Below are positions 26,564 to 35,900 of a stretch of 64,000 nucleotides of DNA, in pieces (the first letter of the stretch is position 1; each line of letters starts with the position of its first letter). The position numbers were made by a program, and so were the translations under genes. The stretch is taken from assembly GCF_001317355.1 (NCBI RefSeq), contig NZ_LKET01000051.1, positions 62,001 through 126,000 of the forward strand, in the 5' to 3' direction. The DNA comes from Oxobacter pfennigii. Its GTDB lineage: Bacteria; Bacillota; Clostridia; Clostridiales; Oxobacteraceae. The notes below the pieces were generated by a model. The model saw nothing but the letters and a program-made list of their open reading frames with translations. It searched no databases and had not been told where the DNA came from.

Positions 26564-26837
26564 ACGCTCCTTTTGCTTCTTCTGACATTACTTTTTCATA
26601 TTCACTCAGAATGGCAGTTTGAATCTTTTCTCGAGTGATGGTATTAATCGGATGGGCGATATCTTTAAACTCTCCATCAGGAGTCTTGCGGCTGGGCATG
26701 GCTATGAAAAGTCCGTTCTGGCCATCAATAACCTTGATATCATGAACGACAAATTCATTATCAAGGGTTACCGAGACTATAGCCTTCATTTTCCCCTCAG
26801 CAGTTATTTTTCTGATTCTTACATCGGTAATTAGCAT
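26562..26837 (-). CDS. spoVG: SpoVG, septation and RNA/DNA-binding regulator
   Basis: This 91-residue protein starts [20 protein letters not shown] and contains [20 protein letters not shown] and FKDIAHPIN, all hallmarks of SpoVG. It affects asymmetric septation in Bacillus and binds nucleic acids in several Firmicutes. The ATG follows GGTGGTG. A sigma-H-type promoter lies directly upstream, as expected for this classical sigma-H gene. Confidence 0.96.
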   Translation of the reverse strand: MLITDVRIRKITAEGKMKAIVSVTLDNEFVVHDIKVIDGQNGLFIAMPSRKTPDGEFKDIAHPINTITREKIQTAILSEYEKVMSEEAKGA

Positions 26838-26870
26838 ACTCTCACCACCTTCCCGGTTGCTCTAGAGTAT

Positions 26871-26898
26871 ATTTCTCTAAATTTTTTATTTTTCCTGC
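26871..26898 (-). promoter_or_regulatory. Candidate sigma-H promoter of spoVG
   Basis: The minus strand reads GCAGGAAAA, 12 nt, GAGAAAT, against the sigma-H consensus RNAGGAWWW-N11/12-RNNGAAT with one mismatch. It ends 34 nt before the start codon. spoVG is the prototype sigma-H-controlled gene in B. subtilis. Confidence 0.65.
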
Positions 26899-26952
26899 AA
26901 AAAAAACTAATTTTTAATATAAAATTAATTTTTTTTATTGATTTTAAATGAT

Positions 26953-27771
26953 TTATATGAACAATCTTGATGGCTGAATATTTATTTTGCCTTTTTCTTC
27001 ATCAACTTCATCAAGAGTTAAAAGAGAAACGTAGCTGTTTACCAGTTTATGCCGGGGTTCTTTAGTTTCTATAAGAACTCCTATTCCGACAACTTCATTT
27101 TCAAATTCCTTCATAAGCTCTATTATTCCGTGGGCCGTTCCGCCTGCCTTCATAAAATCATCTATAAATATGCTTTTTGTATTTTTCTTTATTGACCTTT
27201 TGGAAAGGGACATGGTTTGTATACGGCGGGTTGAGCCGGATACATAATTTATACTTACGGTGGAGCCTTCGGTAACCTTGCTGTCTCTTCTGACTATTAA
27301 AAGAGGGATGTTAAGTGCTCTAGCAGTCATCAATGCCACAGGTATGCCCTTGGTTTCAACCGTAAGCACATAATCAGGCTCTAAACTCACAAACTGGGTA
27401 GCAAGTATTTCACCAATTACGGCAACGGTATCAGGTGAATATATAACATCCGTCATATAAATAAAACCCCCGGGTATTATCCTTTCAGGGCTCATAAGCT
27501 TTGTGCACAGTTCTTTTACAAATTTTTTAGCATTATTCATGCTTGATACAGGGGTATATTTTACTCCGCCCGCAGCCCCTGAAATTGTTTCAACTTCACC
27601 GAAAGAGAATTTTTCCATTATCTTTTTTACGATAACTATATCCTCACTTATGGTGGACTTGGCAGCATTGAATAAATCCGTAAAATAATTAAGGGTAAAA
27701 ATTTTATTTGGATTATCGCTCAATATCTTTATGAGCGCTCCAATCCTTTCATTTCTATGGAGTTTATCCAT
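26953..27771 (-). CDS. purR: Purine operon repressor PurR
   Basis: The 272-residue regulator has an N-terminal winged helix (RIGALIKILSDNPNKIFTLN, residues 8-70) and a phosphoribosyltransferase-like domain with PRPP motif SIFIDDFMKAGGTAHG. It represses purine synthesis genes and is released by PRPP. The B. subtilis order purR-yabJ-spoVG is conserved except that yabJ (RidA) is missing here. GGAGTG precedes the ATG. Confidence 0.93.
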   Translation of the reverse strand: MDKLHRNERIGALIKILSDNPNKIFTLNYFTDLFNAAKSTISEDIVIVKKIMEKFSFGEVETISGAAGGVKYTPVSSMNNAKKFVKELCTKLMSPERIIPGGFIYMTDVIYSPDTVAVIGEILATQFVSLEPDYVLTVETKGIPVALMTARALNIPLLIVRRDSKVTEGSTVSINYVSGSTRRIQTMSLSKRSIKKNTKSIFIDDFMKAGGTAHGIIELMKEFENEVVGIGVLIETKEPRHKLVNSYVSLLTLDEVDEEKGKINIQPSRLFI

Positions 27772-28096
27772 ATGACCACTCCTTTATTTCATGAAGTACT
27801 CTTTCATTGCATTATTTTCCGGTATATCAGCCTTATTTTCAAATAAGAACGAACATTTTTTAATAAATCATACTTTATAATTCACTATTTTACATCAATA
27901 TCATATTTTATTCAATGCCAATTTATCTGCTATGCTTTTAACTCTTTATTAGCAACATTACCCCTTGTCGAATATAATAATAGTCAGATAAATCATGGTT
28001 TAATATCCTGGTTTTAAAAATGCATATTATGGTATATAATCTTTAATAGTACATTTATGCCAATCAAATTATAGACCTTTAAAAGGAGTGTATACA
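27772..28096. other. Divergent purR/murC intergenic region
   Basis: About 325 bp of AT-rich sequence separating purR (minus) and murC (plus). It must hold both promoters; apart from a PurBox-like site no element is clear. Confidence 0.45.
27845..27857 (+). promoter_or_regulatory. PurBox-like sequence upstream of purR
   Basis: AAGAACGAACATT matches 11 of 13 positions of the B. subtilis PurBox (AWWWCCGAACWWT), 75-90 nt upstream of purR, compatible with autoregulation. The usual second, inverted box was not found, so this is tentative. Confidence 0.35.
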
Positions 28097-29488
28097 GTGA
28101 TGGATTTTGACATTGAGAGAGATAAGAACCTCAAGGTTCATTTCATAGGAATCGGCGGTATCAGCATGAGCGGATTGGCAGAAACGCTCCTTCACCATGG
28201 ATATAAAGTGTCAGGTTCTGATGCAAACAAATCAAGCATCACAGACAGGCTGGCTAAGAAAGGCGCTAAAATTAATATAGGCCATGATAGTCAAAATGTT
28301 AAAGATGCGGATTTAATAGTATATACAGCAGCGGTAAAGTGGGATAATCCCGAGCTTATTGAAGGAAAGGCAAAGGGTATAAAAATAGTTGACAGGGCTG
28401 AGTTTTTAGGCCAGATAATGAAGCAATACAAATACAGCGTGGCTGTTTCCGGCACCCATGGCAAAACCACCACCACCTCTTTGATATCCATTATAATGAA
28501 AAATGCAGAATTAGACCCAACAATAATGGTAGGCGGAGAATTAGATGCCATAGGCGGAAATGTGCGGCCGGGCAAAAGCCCTTATTTTATTACCGAAGCC
28601 TGTGAATACGTAGAAAGCTTTTTAAGTCTTTACCCATATGTAGGCATAATACTTAATGTAGATTCCGACCACCTGGATTATTACAAGGATATAAATCACA
28701 TAATAGATGCTTTTACTAAATTTGCAAAACTTGTACCCAAAGACGGCTATATTATCGTAAATAAGGACGATGAAAATTCGTTGAAAGCCTGCCAATCCAT
28801 AGATGCGAGGCTTATTACCTTTGGTTTCAGCGAAGGCGCTGACTGGGTTGCTAAGAACATCGAGTACGACGAAAAGGGCTGCGGATCCTTTGATGCATAT
28901 TTTAAGGGGCAATTATTTGGCCCTTTTAAGCTTAACGTCCCCGGAAAGCACAATGTATACAATAGCTTAAGCGCTATTGCTTGTGCAAGGATATTCGACA
29001 TCGATATCGAAACCATTCAGAATAGCTTTCTGGAGTTTTACGGAACCCACAGAAGATTTGAAAAGATAGGCGAAAAATGCGGCGTTGTTGTAATAGATGA
29101 CTATGCCCATCATCCTACTGAGATTAAAGCAACCCTGGCGGCTGCAAAAAATTATCCTCATAAAAAAATATGGTGTGTGTTTCAGCCCCATACCTACAGC
29201 AGGACTATTAAATTGCTGGATGAGTTTTCTTGTGCCTTTAATGATGCCGACGAACTTATATTAACGGATATATATGCTGCAAGAGAACTGGACACAGGGG
29301 AGATTAATTCCTCTAAATTAGCTGATATGATAGTATCCCAGGGAGTCAATGCAAAATACATCAAGTCCTTTGATGATATCGTCACCTATCTTAAAGATAA
29401 TACTGCTGAGGGTGATGTTATAATAACCATGGGAGCAGGAGATGTTTATAAAACAGGTATGCTTTTTCTTGAAAAATCCGGCCAATGA
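28097..29488 (+). CDS. murC: UDP-N-acetylmuramate--L-alanine ligase
   Basis: The roughly 463-residue ligase has the Rossmann start VHFIGIGGISMSGLAE, ATP loop VSGTHGKTTTTSLIS, EACEYVESFL, the central HRRFEKIGEKCGVVVIDDYA followed by HHPTEI, and FQPHTYSRT. It adds L-Ala to UDP-MurNAc. Start is GTG at 28097 or ATG at 28100; both lie within range of GGAG at 28085-28088. A terminator overlaps its stop codon. Confidence 0.95.
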   Translation: MMDFDIERDKNLKVHFIGIGGISMSGLAETLLHHGYKVSGSDANKSSITDRLAKKGAKINIGHDSQNVKDADLIVYTAAVKWDNPELIEGKAKGIKIVDRAEFLGQIMKQYKYSVAVSGTHGKTTTTSLISIIMKNAELDPTIMVGGELDAIGGNVRPGKSPYFITEACEYVESFLSLYPYVGIILNVDSDHLDYYKDINHIIDAFTKFAKLVPKDGYIIVNKDDENSLKACQSIDARLITFGFSEGADWVAKNIEYDEKGCGSFDAYFKGQLFGPFKLNVPGKHNVYNSLSAIACARIFDIDIETIQNSFLEFYGTHRRFEKIGEKCGVVVIDDYAHHPTEIKATLAAAKNYPHKKIWCVFQPHTYSRTIKLLDEFSCAFNDADELILTDIYAARELDTGEINSSKLADMIVSQGVNAKYIKSFDDIVTYLKDNTAEGDVIITMGAGDVYKTGMLFLEKSGQ

Positions 29489-29502
29489 CAGCCGGATTTT
29501 TT
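29473..29502 (+). terminator. Terminator after murC
   Basis: AAAATCCGGC and GCCGGATTTT form a 10-bp stem around the TGA stop, followed by TT and an AT-rich tail. Confidence 0.88.
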
Positions 29503-29560
29503 AATTAACAAAGAATTCAGTCCAAATCATACTTTTTTTCGTAAACCCGCAATTCTCCTA

Positions 29561-29587
29561 TAAATTTATGACATTTTCAGCCGATAT
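29561..29587 (+). promoter_or_regulatory. Sigma-D (sigma-28) type promoter of the H-NOX chemoreceptor
   Basis: TAAA, 15 nt, GCCGATAT matches the flagellar/chemotaxis sigma factor consensus exactly in both boxes, 49 nt before the start codon. It ties the receptor to the motility regulon. Confidence 0.8.
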
Positions 29588-29635
29588 ATATTATTAATTA
29601 ACTATCCCTATTATTCTTTATAGGAGGAAATATTC

Positions 29636-31441
29636 ATGAAAGGTACCGTAGTTTCAACCTGGATAAAAACCTGCAGAAAAACTTGGGGACACGCAATAGT
29701 AGATTCTGCAATGAATAGCATAGGCTGGGATAAAAACAGAATTTTCAACCCCGTTGAAGATATTCCCGATGCTGATGCGGTTAAACTGGTTTCCTACATC
29801 GCCAATGAAAAAAAGCTTACAATAAAAGAGGTATGGAATCAAATAGGACAGGATAATGTAAATTCTTTTTTAAAGGACTTTCCTGCCTTTTTCAAGCATG
29901 ATAATTTATATCAGTTTTTAAAGTCAATGTACGACGTCCACGCGATCGTCTCAAAAAGAATACCAGGAGCCAATCCGCCCATTGTCAAACTTACTCCCAT
30001 ATCAAAGAGGGAGGCTGTATTCTTTTATCAGTCAAAGAGGAAAATGTTCGATTATTTAGAAGGGCTTATCAAGGGTTCCTCCGAGTATTATAAAGAGAAG
30101 ATTGAAATTACAGTTCTGGACAAAAGCGAAGACAGCACCCGGCTTAAGCTTAAGTTTGAAAAGGATATCTATGATCTTAAAAAATTTCCTGTAAATACAG
30201 TTCTTTCATTTGGCTTTATTAAATCTGTGGAATTGAAATTATCCATATTGACCTTATTAATTTCATCTCCCTTTATCGCGACATCTTCCCTGCTGTTTAA
30301 TAATTTGCCCTTTAATTTCATCATTTCCTTAGGAGGGATATTTTTAGGTGCATTGCTGTCATCAACGATACTATTGAAGCCTAAAAAATATATAACCAAA
30401 GAGATAGAGGACCTTCTTAAAAATAAATACGAGGAAGCCTTAAATATAAAAACAGGAGACTATTTTGAGAGCCTCCATAAAAAAATACTGGAGTATAAAG
30501 AGCTCATAAGAAAGGACTTTGTAGGTTTTAAAGGCCTTACGGATGAGATGACAAATTTTGAAAACGACGTTGAGACAATAGTTAACAGAATGAATTCTAC
30601 ATCAACAGAAATATCCCAGGTTGTGGAACAGGTTGCCGACGGTGCCGTTGAACAAGCCCAGGAGACAGAAAAGTCCGTGACCATGCTGAGTGAAAATATC
30701 AATCAGTTAAAAATGGTTGTTGGCAGAGAAAATATCAATAAGGAAGAGTTGGAAAAGTCAGTTTCGGATATAAACACAAGCTTCGGTCATGTAAACAGTG
30801 CAGCGTCGAATTTAATTGAAATATTGAAAAAATCCCAGGAGATAAAAGATAATGGAAATGTCATTCAGACAAGAATTAAGGATATAACAAATATAATATC
30901 CATTGTCTCTTCAATATCCAACCAGACAAACCTTTTGGCATTAAATGCATCAATCGAAGCTGCCCGCGCCGGAGAAGCCGGAAAAGGCTTCAGTGTCGTA
31001 GCTGAAGAAGTGAGAAAGCTGGCTGAGCAGTCTCAATCCGCTGTTGATGAAATTGGCAGCAACCTTAAGGAATTTGTTGTGCAGATAGATAACCTCATAA
31101 AAAATATAGAGCTTCAGTTCAATATCATCGACAATGAAAGCAGCCGTTTAAATGATGTAGTGAAGGACAGTGCAAGTTCCGTAGAATCAATCAAGCTTGT
31201 TTCACATACCATGATAGATACCATAAACCTTTTAAGCAGTGAAACAAAGAAGATAAGCAGCGTCTGCGAGAGAATAGAATCTTTAGCTGCCATTGCACAG
31301 GAAAACTCAGCTTCTTCACAGGAAGTCAGCGCAAATGTATCCAGTTATACCGAGGAAATTAAAAATATACTTGAGAACATATCCCATTTCAAGCAAATTA
31401 CCAAAGAATTTAACGACGATATTTCCAAATATGCTATATAG
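29636..31441 (+). CDS. Methyl-accepting chemotaxis protein with N-terminal H-NOX heme domain
   Basis: The 601-residue receptor has an H-NOX domain (1 to about 185): proximal heme ligand His102 (YDVHAIVSK), Pro115, and the YxSxR motif Tyr131/Ser133/Arg135 that holds the heme propionates. The distal residues Trp9, Asn74 and Tyr140 that stabilise bound O2 in the Thermoanaerobacter/Caldanaerobacter protein are all present at the same positions. Two membrane helices follow (about 202-222, 228-246), then a cytoplasmic methyl-accepting domain with tip [20 protein letters not shown]. It should signal O2 (possibly NO) to CheA. No HAMP domain is visible. AGGAGG precedes the ATG. Confidence 0.92.
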   Translation: MKGTVVSTWIKTCRKTWGHAIVDSAMNSIGWDKNRIFNPVEDIPDADAVKLVSYIANEKKLTIKEVWNQIGQDNVNSFLKDFPAFFKHDNLYQFLKSMYDVHAIVSKRIPGANPPIVKLTPISKREAVFFYQSKRKMFDYLEGLIKGSSEYYKEKIEITVLDKSEDSTRLKLKFEKDIYDLKKFPVNTVLSFGFIKSVELKLSILTLLISSPFIATSSLLFNNLPFNFIISLGGIFLGALLSSTILLKPKKYITKEIEDLLKNKYEEALNIKTGDYFESLHKKILEYKELIRKDFVGFKGLTDEMTNFENDVETIVNRMNSTSTEISQVVEQVADGAVEQAQETEKSVTMLSENINQLKMVVGRENINKEELEKSVSDINTSFGHVNSAASNLIEILKKSQEIKDNGNVIQTRIKDITNIISIVSSISNQTNLLALNASIEAARAGEAGKGFSVVAEEVRKLAEQSQSAVDEIGSNLKEFVVQIDNLIKNIELQFNIIDNESSRLNDVVKDSASSVESIKLVSHTMIDTINLLSSETKKISSVCERIESLAAIAQENSASSQEVSANVSSYTEEIKNILENISHFKQITKEFNDDISKYAI

Positions 31442-31442
31442 C

Positions 31443-31473
31443 AAAACCACCTCGGTTTTCCGAGGTGGTTTTT
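31443..31473. terminator. Bidirectional terminator between the chemoreceptor and gltD
   Basis: AAAACCACCTCGG and CCGAGGTGGTTTT form a 13-bp stem with a 4-nt loop, with A and T runs outside, between two convergent genes. Confidence 0.93.
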
Positions 31474-31485
31474 ATAACTAAATTT

Positions 31486-32904
31486 TTAATCATTCATAAG
31501 GTATTCATCCACGCATTTTGCAGCCATCTTGCCATCATATATCGAACGGACTACCAAGGATTGCCCCGTTCTCATGTCTCCTGCGGCAAATACTCCTTTT
31601 TGGGAGGTCATATATTTTTCATCTGTGTATACATTCCCCCTAGGATCCAGTTTCAATTGAAGGGCCTCCACAATTCCTTTATGCTCCGGATGGGCAAAAC
31701 CCATGCAGATTAAAACCATATCTGCTTTTACAGATTCTTCTGTACCCGGAACTTCTTTGGAAACCAATTTGCCGTTTACATTTTCCCAATCAAGCCTTAC
31801 CTTGCGGACAGAGCTTACATTGCCATCCTTGCCTTCTATTTTCTTGGTTATGGTGCACCATTCCCTTATACAGCCTTCTTCATGAGAAGTAGTTGTTTTC
31901 AATGTATTTGGATAGGTTGGCCAGGGCATGGTTTCATCCCTGTCTTCAGGAGGCATGGGCTTTCTTATATATTGATGCACTGCTTTTGCCCCCTGCCTTA
32001 TGGCAGTACCTATGCAATCGGAAGCAGTATCTCCTCCGCCTATTACTATTACAACTTTTCCTTTTGCATCTATTCCCGGACCGTCAATGGTCTTTCCCGC
32101 CACTTTTTTATTCTGTTCAATAAGATAATCTAGGGCAAAATGGACTCCTTCTAAATCTCTGCCCTCAACTGACATGTCTACAGGAACTGTAGATCCTCCT
32201 GTTAAGACAACAGCGTCAAATTCCGAAGTTAGAGTATCGTGGCTTATGTCCACGCCTATATTTGTATTGACTTTAAATGTTATGCCTTCTTCTTCCATGA
32301 TTTTGACCCTTCTGTCAACGATATGCTTTTCCAGTTTAAAATCCGGTATGCCATACCTTAGCAAACCGCCAACCTGGTCATCTTTTTCAAAGACAGTTAT
32401 GGTATGACCCATTGAATTTAATTTCACAGCAGCAGTCAATCCTGCCGGTCCTGATCCCACAACAGCCACGCTTTTGCCGGTCCTCACCCTCGGGGAGATA
32501 GGTTTTACGAAGCCTTCTTCAAAGGCTTTTTCAATGATAGCCAATTCCACGTTATGGACCGTGGCCGACTCCCTGTTTATCCCGAGAGTGCAGGAGCCTT
32601 CGCAAAGAGCCGGACATACACGGCCTGTGAATTCGGGAAAGGGATTTGTAAGGGACAACCTTTTATATGCCTTCTCCCACTGCCCCATATAAACAAGATT
32701 ATTAAAATCAGGAATCAGGTTTCCAATGGGACATCCCCAATTACAAAATGGAGTGCCGCAATCCATGCATCTGGCTGCCTGATTTATCAAATCCTCTTCA
32801 GGCATTTTCTCATATACTTCCTTGTAATCCTTTATTCTAACCTCCACCGTTCTTAATGCCGGCGTCTGCCTTTGGTATTCTTTAAACCCCGTTGTCTTTC
32901 CCAT
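31486..32904 (-). CDS. gltD: Glutamate synthase small subunit (NADPH)
   Basis: The 472-residue subunit has the N-terminal ferredoxin-like cysteines (ARCMDCGTPFCNWGCPIGN, CPALCEGSCTLGI), FAD motif VAVVGSGPAGLTAA and NADPH motif VIVIGGGDTASDC. It passes electrons from NADPH to GltB. The start is ATG at 32902-32904, one base after the gltB stop, with GGTAGG within the gltB end; the two genes are clearly cotranslated. Confidence 0.95.
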   Translation of the reverse strand: MGKTTGFKEYQRQTPALRTVEVRIKDYKEVYEKMPEEDLINQAARCMDCGTPFCNWGCPIGNLIPDFNNLVYMGQWEKAYKRLSLTNPFPEFTGRVCPALCEGSCTLGINRESATVHNVELAIIEKAFEEGFVKPISPRVRTGKSVAVVGSGPAGLTAAVKLNSMGHTITVFEKDDQVGGLLRYGIPDFKLEKHIVDRRVKIMEEEGITFKVNTNIGVDISHDTLTSEFDAVVLTGGSTVPVDMSVEGRDLEGVHFALDYLIEQNKKVAGKTIDGPGIDAKGKVVIVIGGGDTASDCIGTAIRQGAKAVHQYIRKPMPPEDRDETMPWPTYPNTLKTTTSHEEGCIREWCTITKKIEGKDGNVSSVRKVRLDWENVNGKLVSKEVPGTEESVKADMVLICMGFAHPEHKGIVEALQLKLDPRGNVYTDEKYMTSQKGVFAAGDMRTGQSLVVRSIYDGKMAAKCVDEYLMND

Positions 32905-32905
32905 A

Positions 32906-35900
32906 TCAGGCACCTACCTTCATAACTTCCACAGCTTTTTCACTCTTTAATTTTGCAAGTAAAGTCTTGTATGCCGTGGGAATTACTTTTTTAAACTTGA
33001 GGACATATTTATCCCAGTCATTCAATATTTTTTTAGCCTTTTCACTGCCTGTTGCCTCAAAATGCTCTTTTATAAGGCTGTAAAGTTCATCTGTATCTTC
33101 TTCACAGGTTACATCTTCTATTTCAACAAGTTCACCGTTGTATCTATTTTTAAAGTTGCCCTCTTCATCCAATACATAGGCTATACCGCCGCTCATTCCG
33201 GCTGCAAAATTCTTGCCGGTCTTTCCTATTACAACAACGGTTCCGCCTGTCATATATTCACAGCAGTGGTCCCCTACGCCTTCTACAACAGCTGAAACGC
33301 CGCTGTTTCTTATTGCAAATCTCTCTCCTACCATACCGTTTACAAACATTTTCCCGCTGGTAGCACCGTATAGAAGGGTGTTTCCTGCTATAAAGTTTTC
33401 ATCCTGCTTAAAGGTGCTACCTTCCGGGACCTTTAAAATAAGCTTCCCTCCGGATAATCCCTTCCCAACATAGTCATTTGCATCCCCTTCAAGTACAAGG
33501 GTTACGCCCTTTACAGCAAAAGCACCGAAGCTCTGTCCTGCAGAACCTTTGAATTTAAATACAATGGTATCATCAGGGAGACCTTCCTGTCCGTATTTGC
33601 CAGCGATTTCACCGCTTAGCATTGAGCCTACGGTTCTGTTTACATTTCTTATTTCAAAGCTTCCTCTCACCGGCTTGCCTTCTTCAATGGCATGTTTTGC
33701 CGCTTGAATAAGCCTGTAATCCATGGATTTATTAAGTCCGTGATCCTGGCTTGTCACGCAATAGGTCTTTATGCGTTTTGGAACGTCCGGTTTATAAAGA
33801 ATGGCTGACAAATCAAGGTCTTTTGCCTTCCAATGGCTAATTTCCTTATTAGCTTCTAGTTTATCAACTCTTCCTATCATTTCATTCATGGACCTGAAGC
33901 CAAGCTCGGCCATGATTTCTCTGGCTTCCATAGCTATGAAGGTAAAGAAGTTTATAAGGTGTTCAGGCTTTCCTTTAAAATTCTTCCTAAGCTCGGGATC
34001 CTGGGTTGCGATGCCCATTTCACAGGTTCCCAAATGACATTTTCTAAGCATTGTACATCCTAAGGAAACCAATGCTCCCGTCGCAAAACCAAACTCTTCC
34101 GCACCAAGCAAAGCTGCTATGGCTACATCCCTTCCTGTTTTTAACTGACCGTCTGTCTGAAGCCTTACTCTGCTTCTTAAATTATTCAGAACCAAAACCT
34201 GATGAGCTTCGGATAAACCAAGCTCCCAGGGGATACCCGTATGCTTTATGGAAGACAAAGGCGATGCTCCTGTTCCTCCGTCATATCCGCTGATTAAAAT
34301 CATATCTGCATGTGCTTTTGCAACTCCTGCGGCAACTGTGCCAACACCTACTTCAGACACCAGCTTAACGCTTATTCTTGCCGACGGATTGACGCTCTTT
34401 AAGTCAAATATCAGCTGTGACAAATCCTCAATTGAATATATATCATGATGAGGCGGCGGTGAAATAAGGTCAATGCCCGGTACCGAATGCCTTACCTTAG
34501 CAATGTTTATATCAACCTTTTGACCCGGCAGTTGTCCGCCTTCACCCGGCTTTGCTCCCTGTGCCATTTTTATCTGCAGCTCATCGGCATTCATAAGATA
34601 TTCGGTGGTTACACCAAAACGAGCTGATGCCACCTGCTTTATGGCACTTCTCCTGCTGTCTCCATTTGAATCAGTCTTATATCTTTCGCTGTCTTCTCCG
34701 CCTTCACCGGAGTTGCTTCTGCTGCCCAATCTGTTCATTGCTACTGCCATGGTTTCATGGACCTCTTTACTTAAGGAACCAAAGGACATGGCACCGGTAC
34801 AAAATCTCTTTACAATTTCGCTCACCGGTTCTACTTCATCTATGGATATAGAGTTTTTATTCTTAAACTTGAACAGTCCTCTGATGGTATAAAGAGTTTC
34901 GCCCTGCTCATTTATGAGCTTTGCATATTCTTTATACTTTTCATAGCTTCCTGTTCTTACAGCATGCTGAAGCTTATAAATTGATTCCGGGTTGAAAAGA
35001 TGAGCTTCTCCGTCCTTTCTCCAGGCATACTGTCCGCCGGCCTTAAGCTCAGCTAATGGGTTTCTTATATTATTGAATGCATCCCTGTGTCTGTCCAAGG
35101 TTTCCTTGGCAATGACATCAATGCCTATACCACCTATTCTTGAAGGCGTTCCTTCAAAGTATTCATCAATAAATTCCTGTGATAAACCTATGGCTTCGAA
35201 TATCTGGGCTCCGTGATAGCTCTCCAAGGTACAGATACCCATTTTTGACAATATCTTCAGCAGGCCTTTGCATACTGAATTGATGTAGTTTGCTTTGGCA
35301 ATTTCTGACGCAATCTTATCTAATTCTTTTTCCTTCACTATTTCATCAATGGTCTCGAAAGCAAGATATGGATTAACCGCCGTAGCTCCATAACCCAGTA
35401 AAAGGGCAAAATCCATTATTTCTCTTGCTTCTCCTGTTTCGACCACTAGGGACACCTTGGTTCTGGTCTTTTCTCTGATAAGATGATGCTGCACTGCCGA
35501 TAAGGCAAGAAGGCTTGGAATGGCTACATCATATGAATCTATTTTCTTATCACTTAAAACCAGAACATTATAGCCTTCCTGAATCCTCTTTGATGCCCTG
35601 GAGCATATTTTATCAAGAGCTTGTTTAAAACCCTCAACCCCTGTATCATATTTAAACGTTATAGGGATTACAGCAGTCTTGAAGTTCTTATTCTTGAAGT
35701 TTTTGATTTTTCCCATTTCAATATTGCTCAAAATCGGCCTATCCATTTCCACAAAGGGGTTATCTGAAAAGTTCTTGTTAAGCACATTTTCCTGAGGTCC
35801 TATGAAATTGACAAGAGACATAACAAGTTCTTCTCTTATAGGGTCTATAGGAGGGTTGGTAACCTGTGCAAACAGCTGCTTGAAATATGAAAAAAGCATC

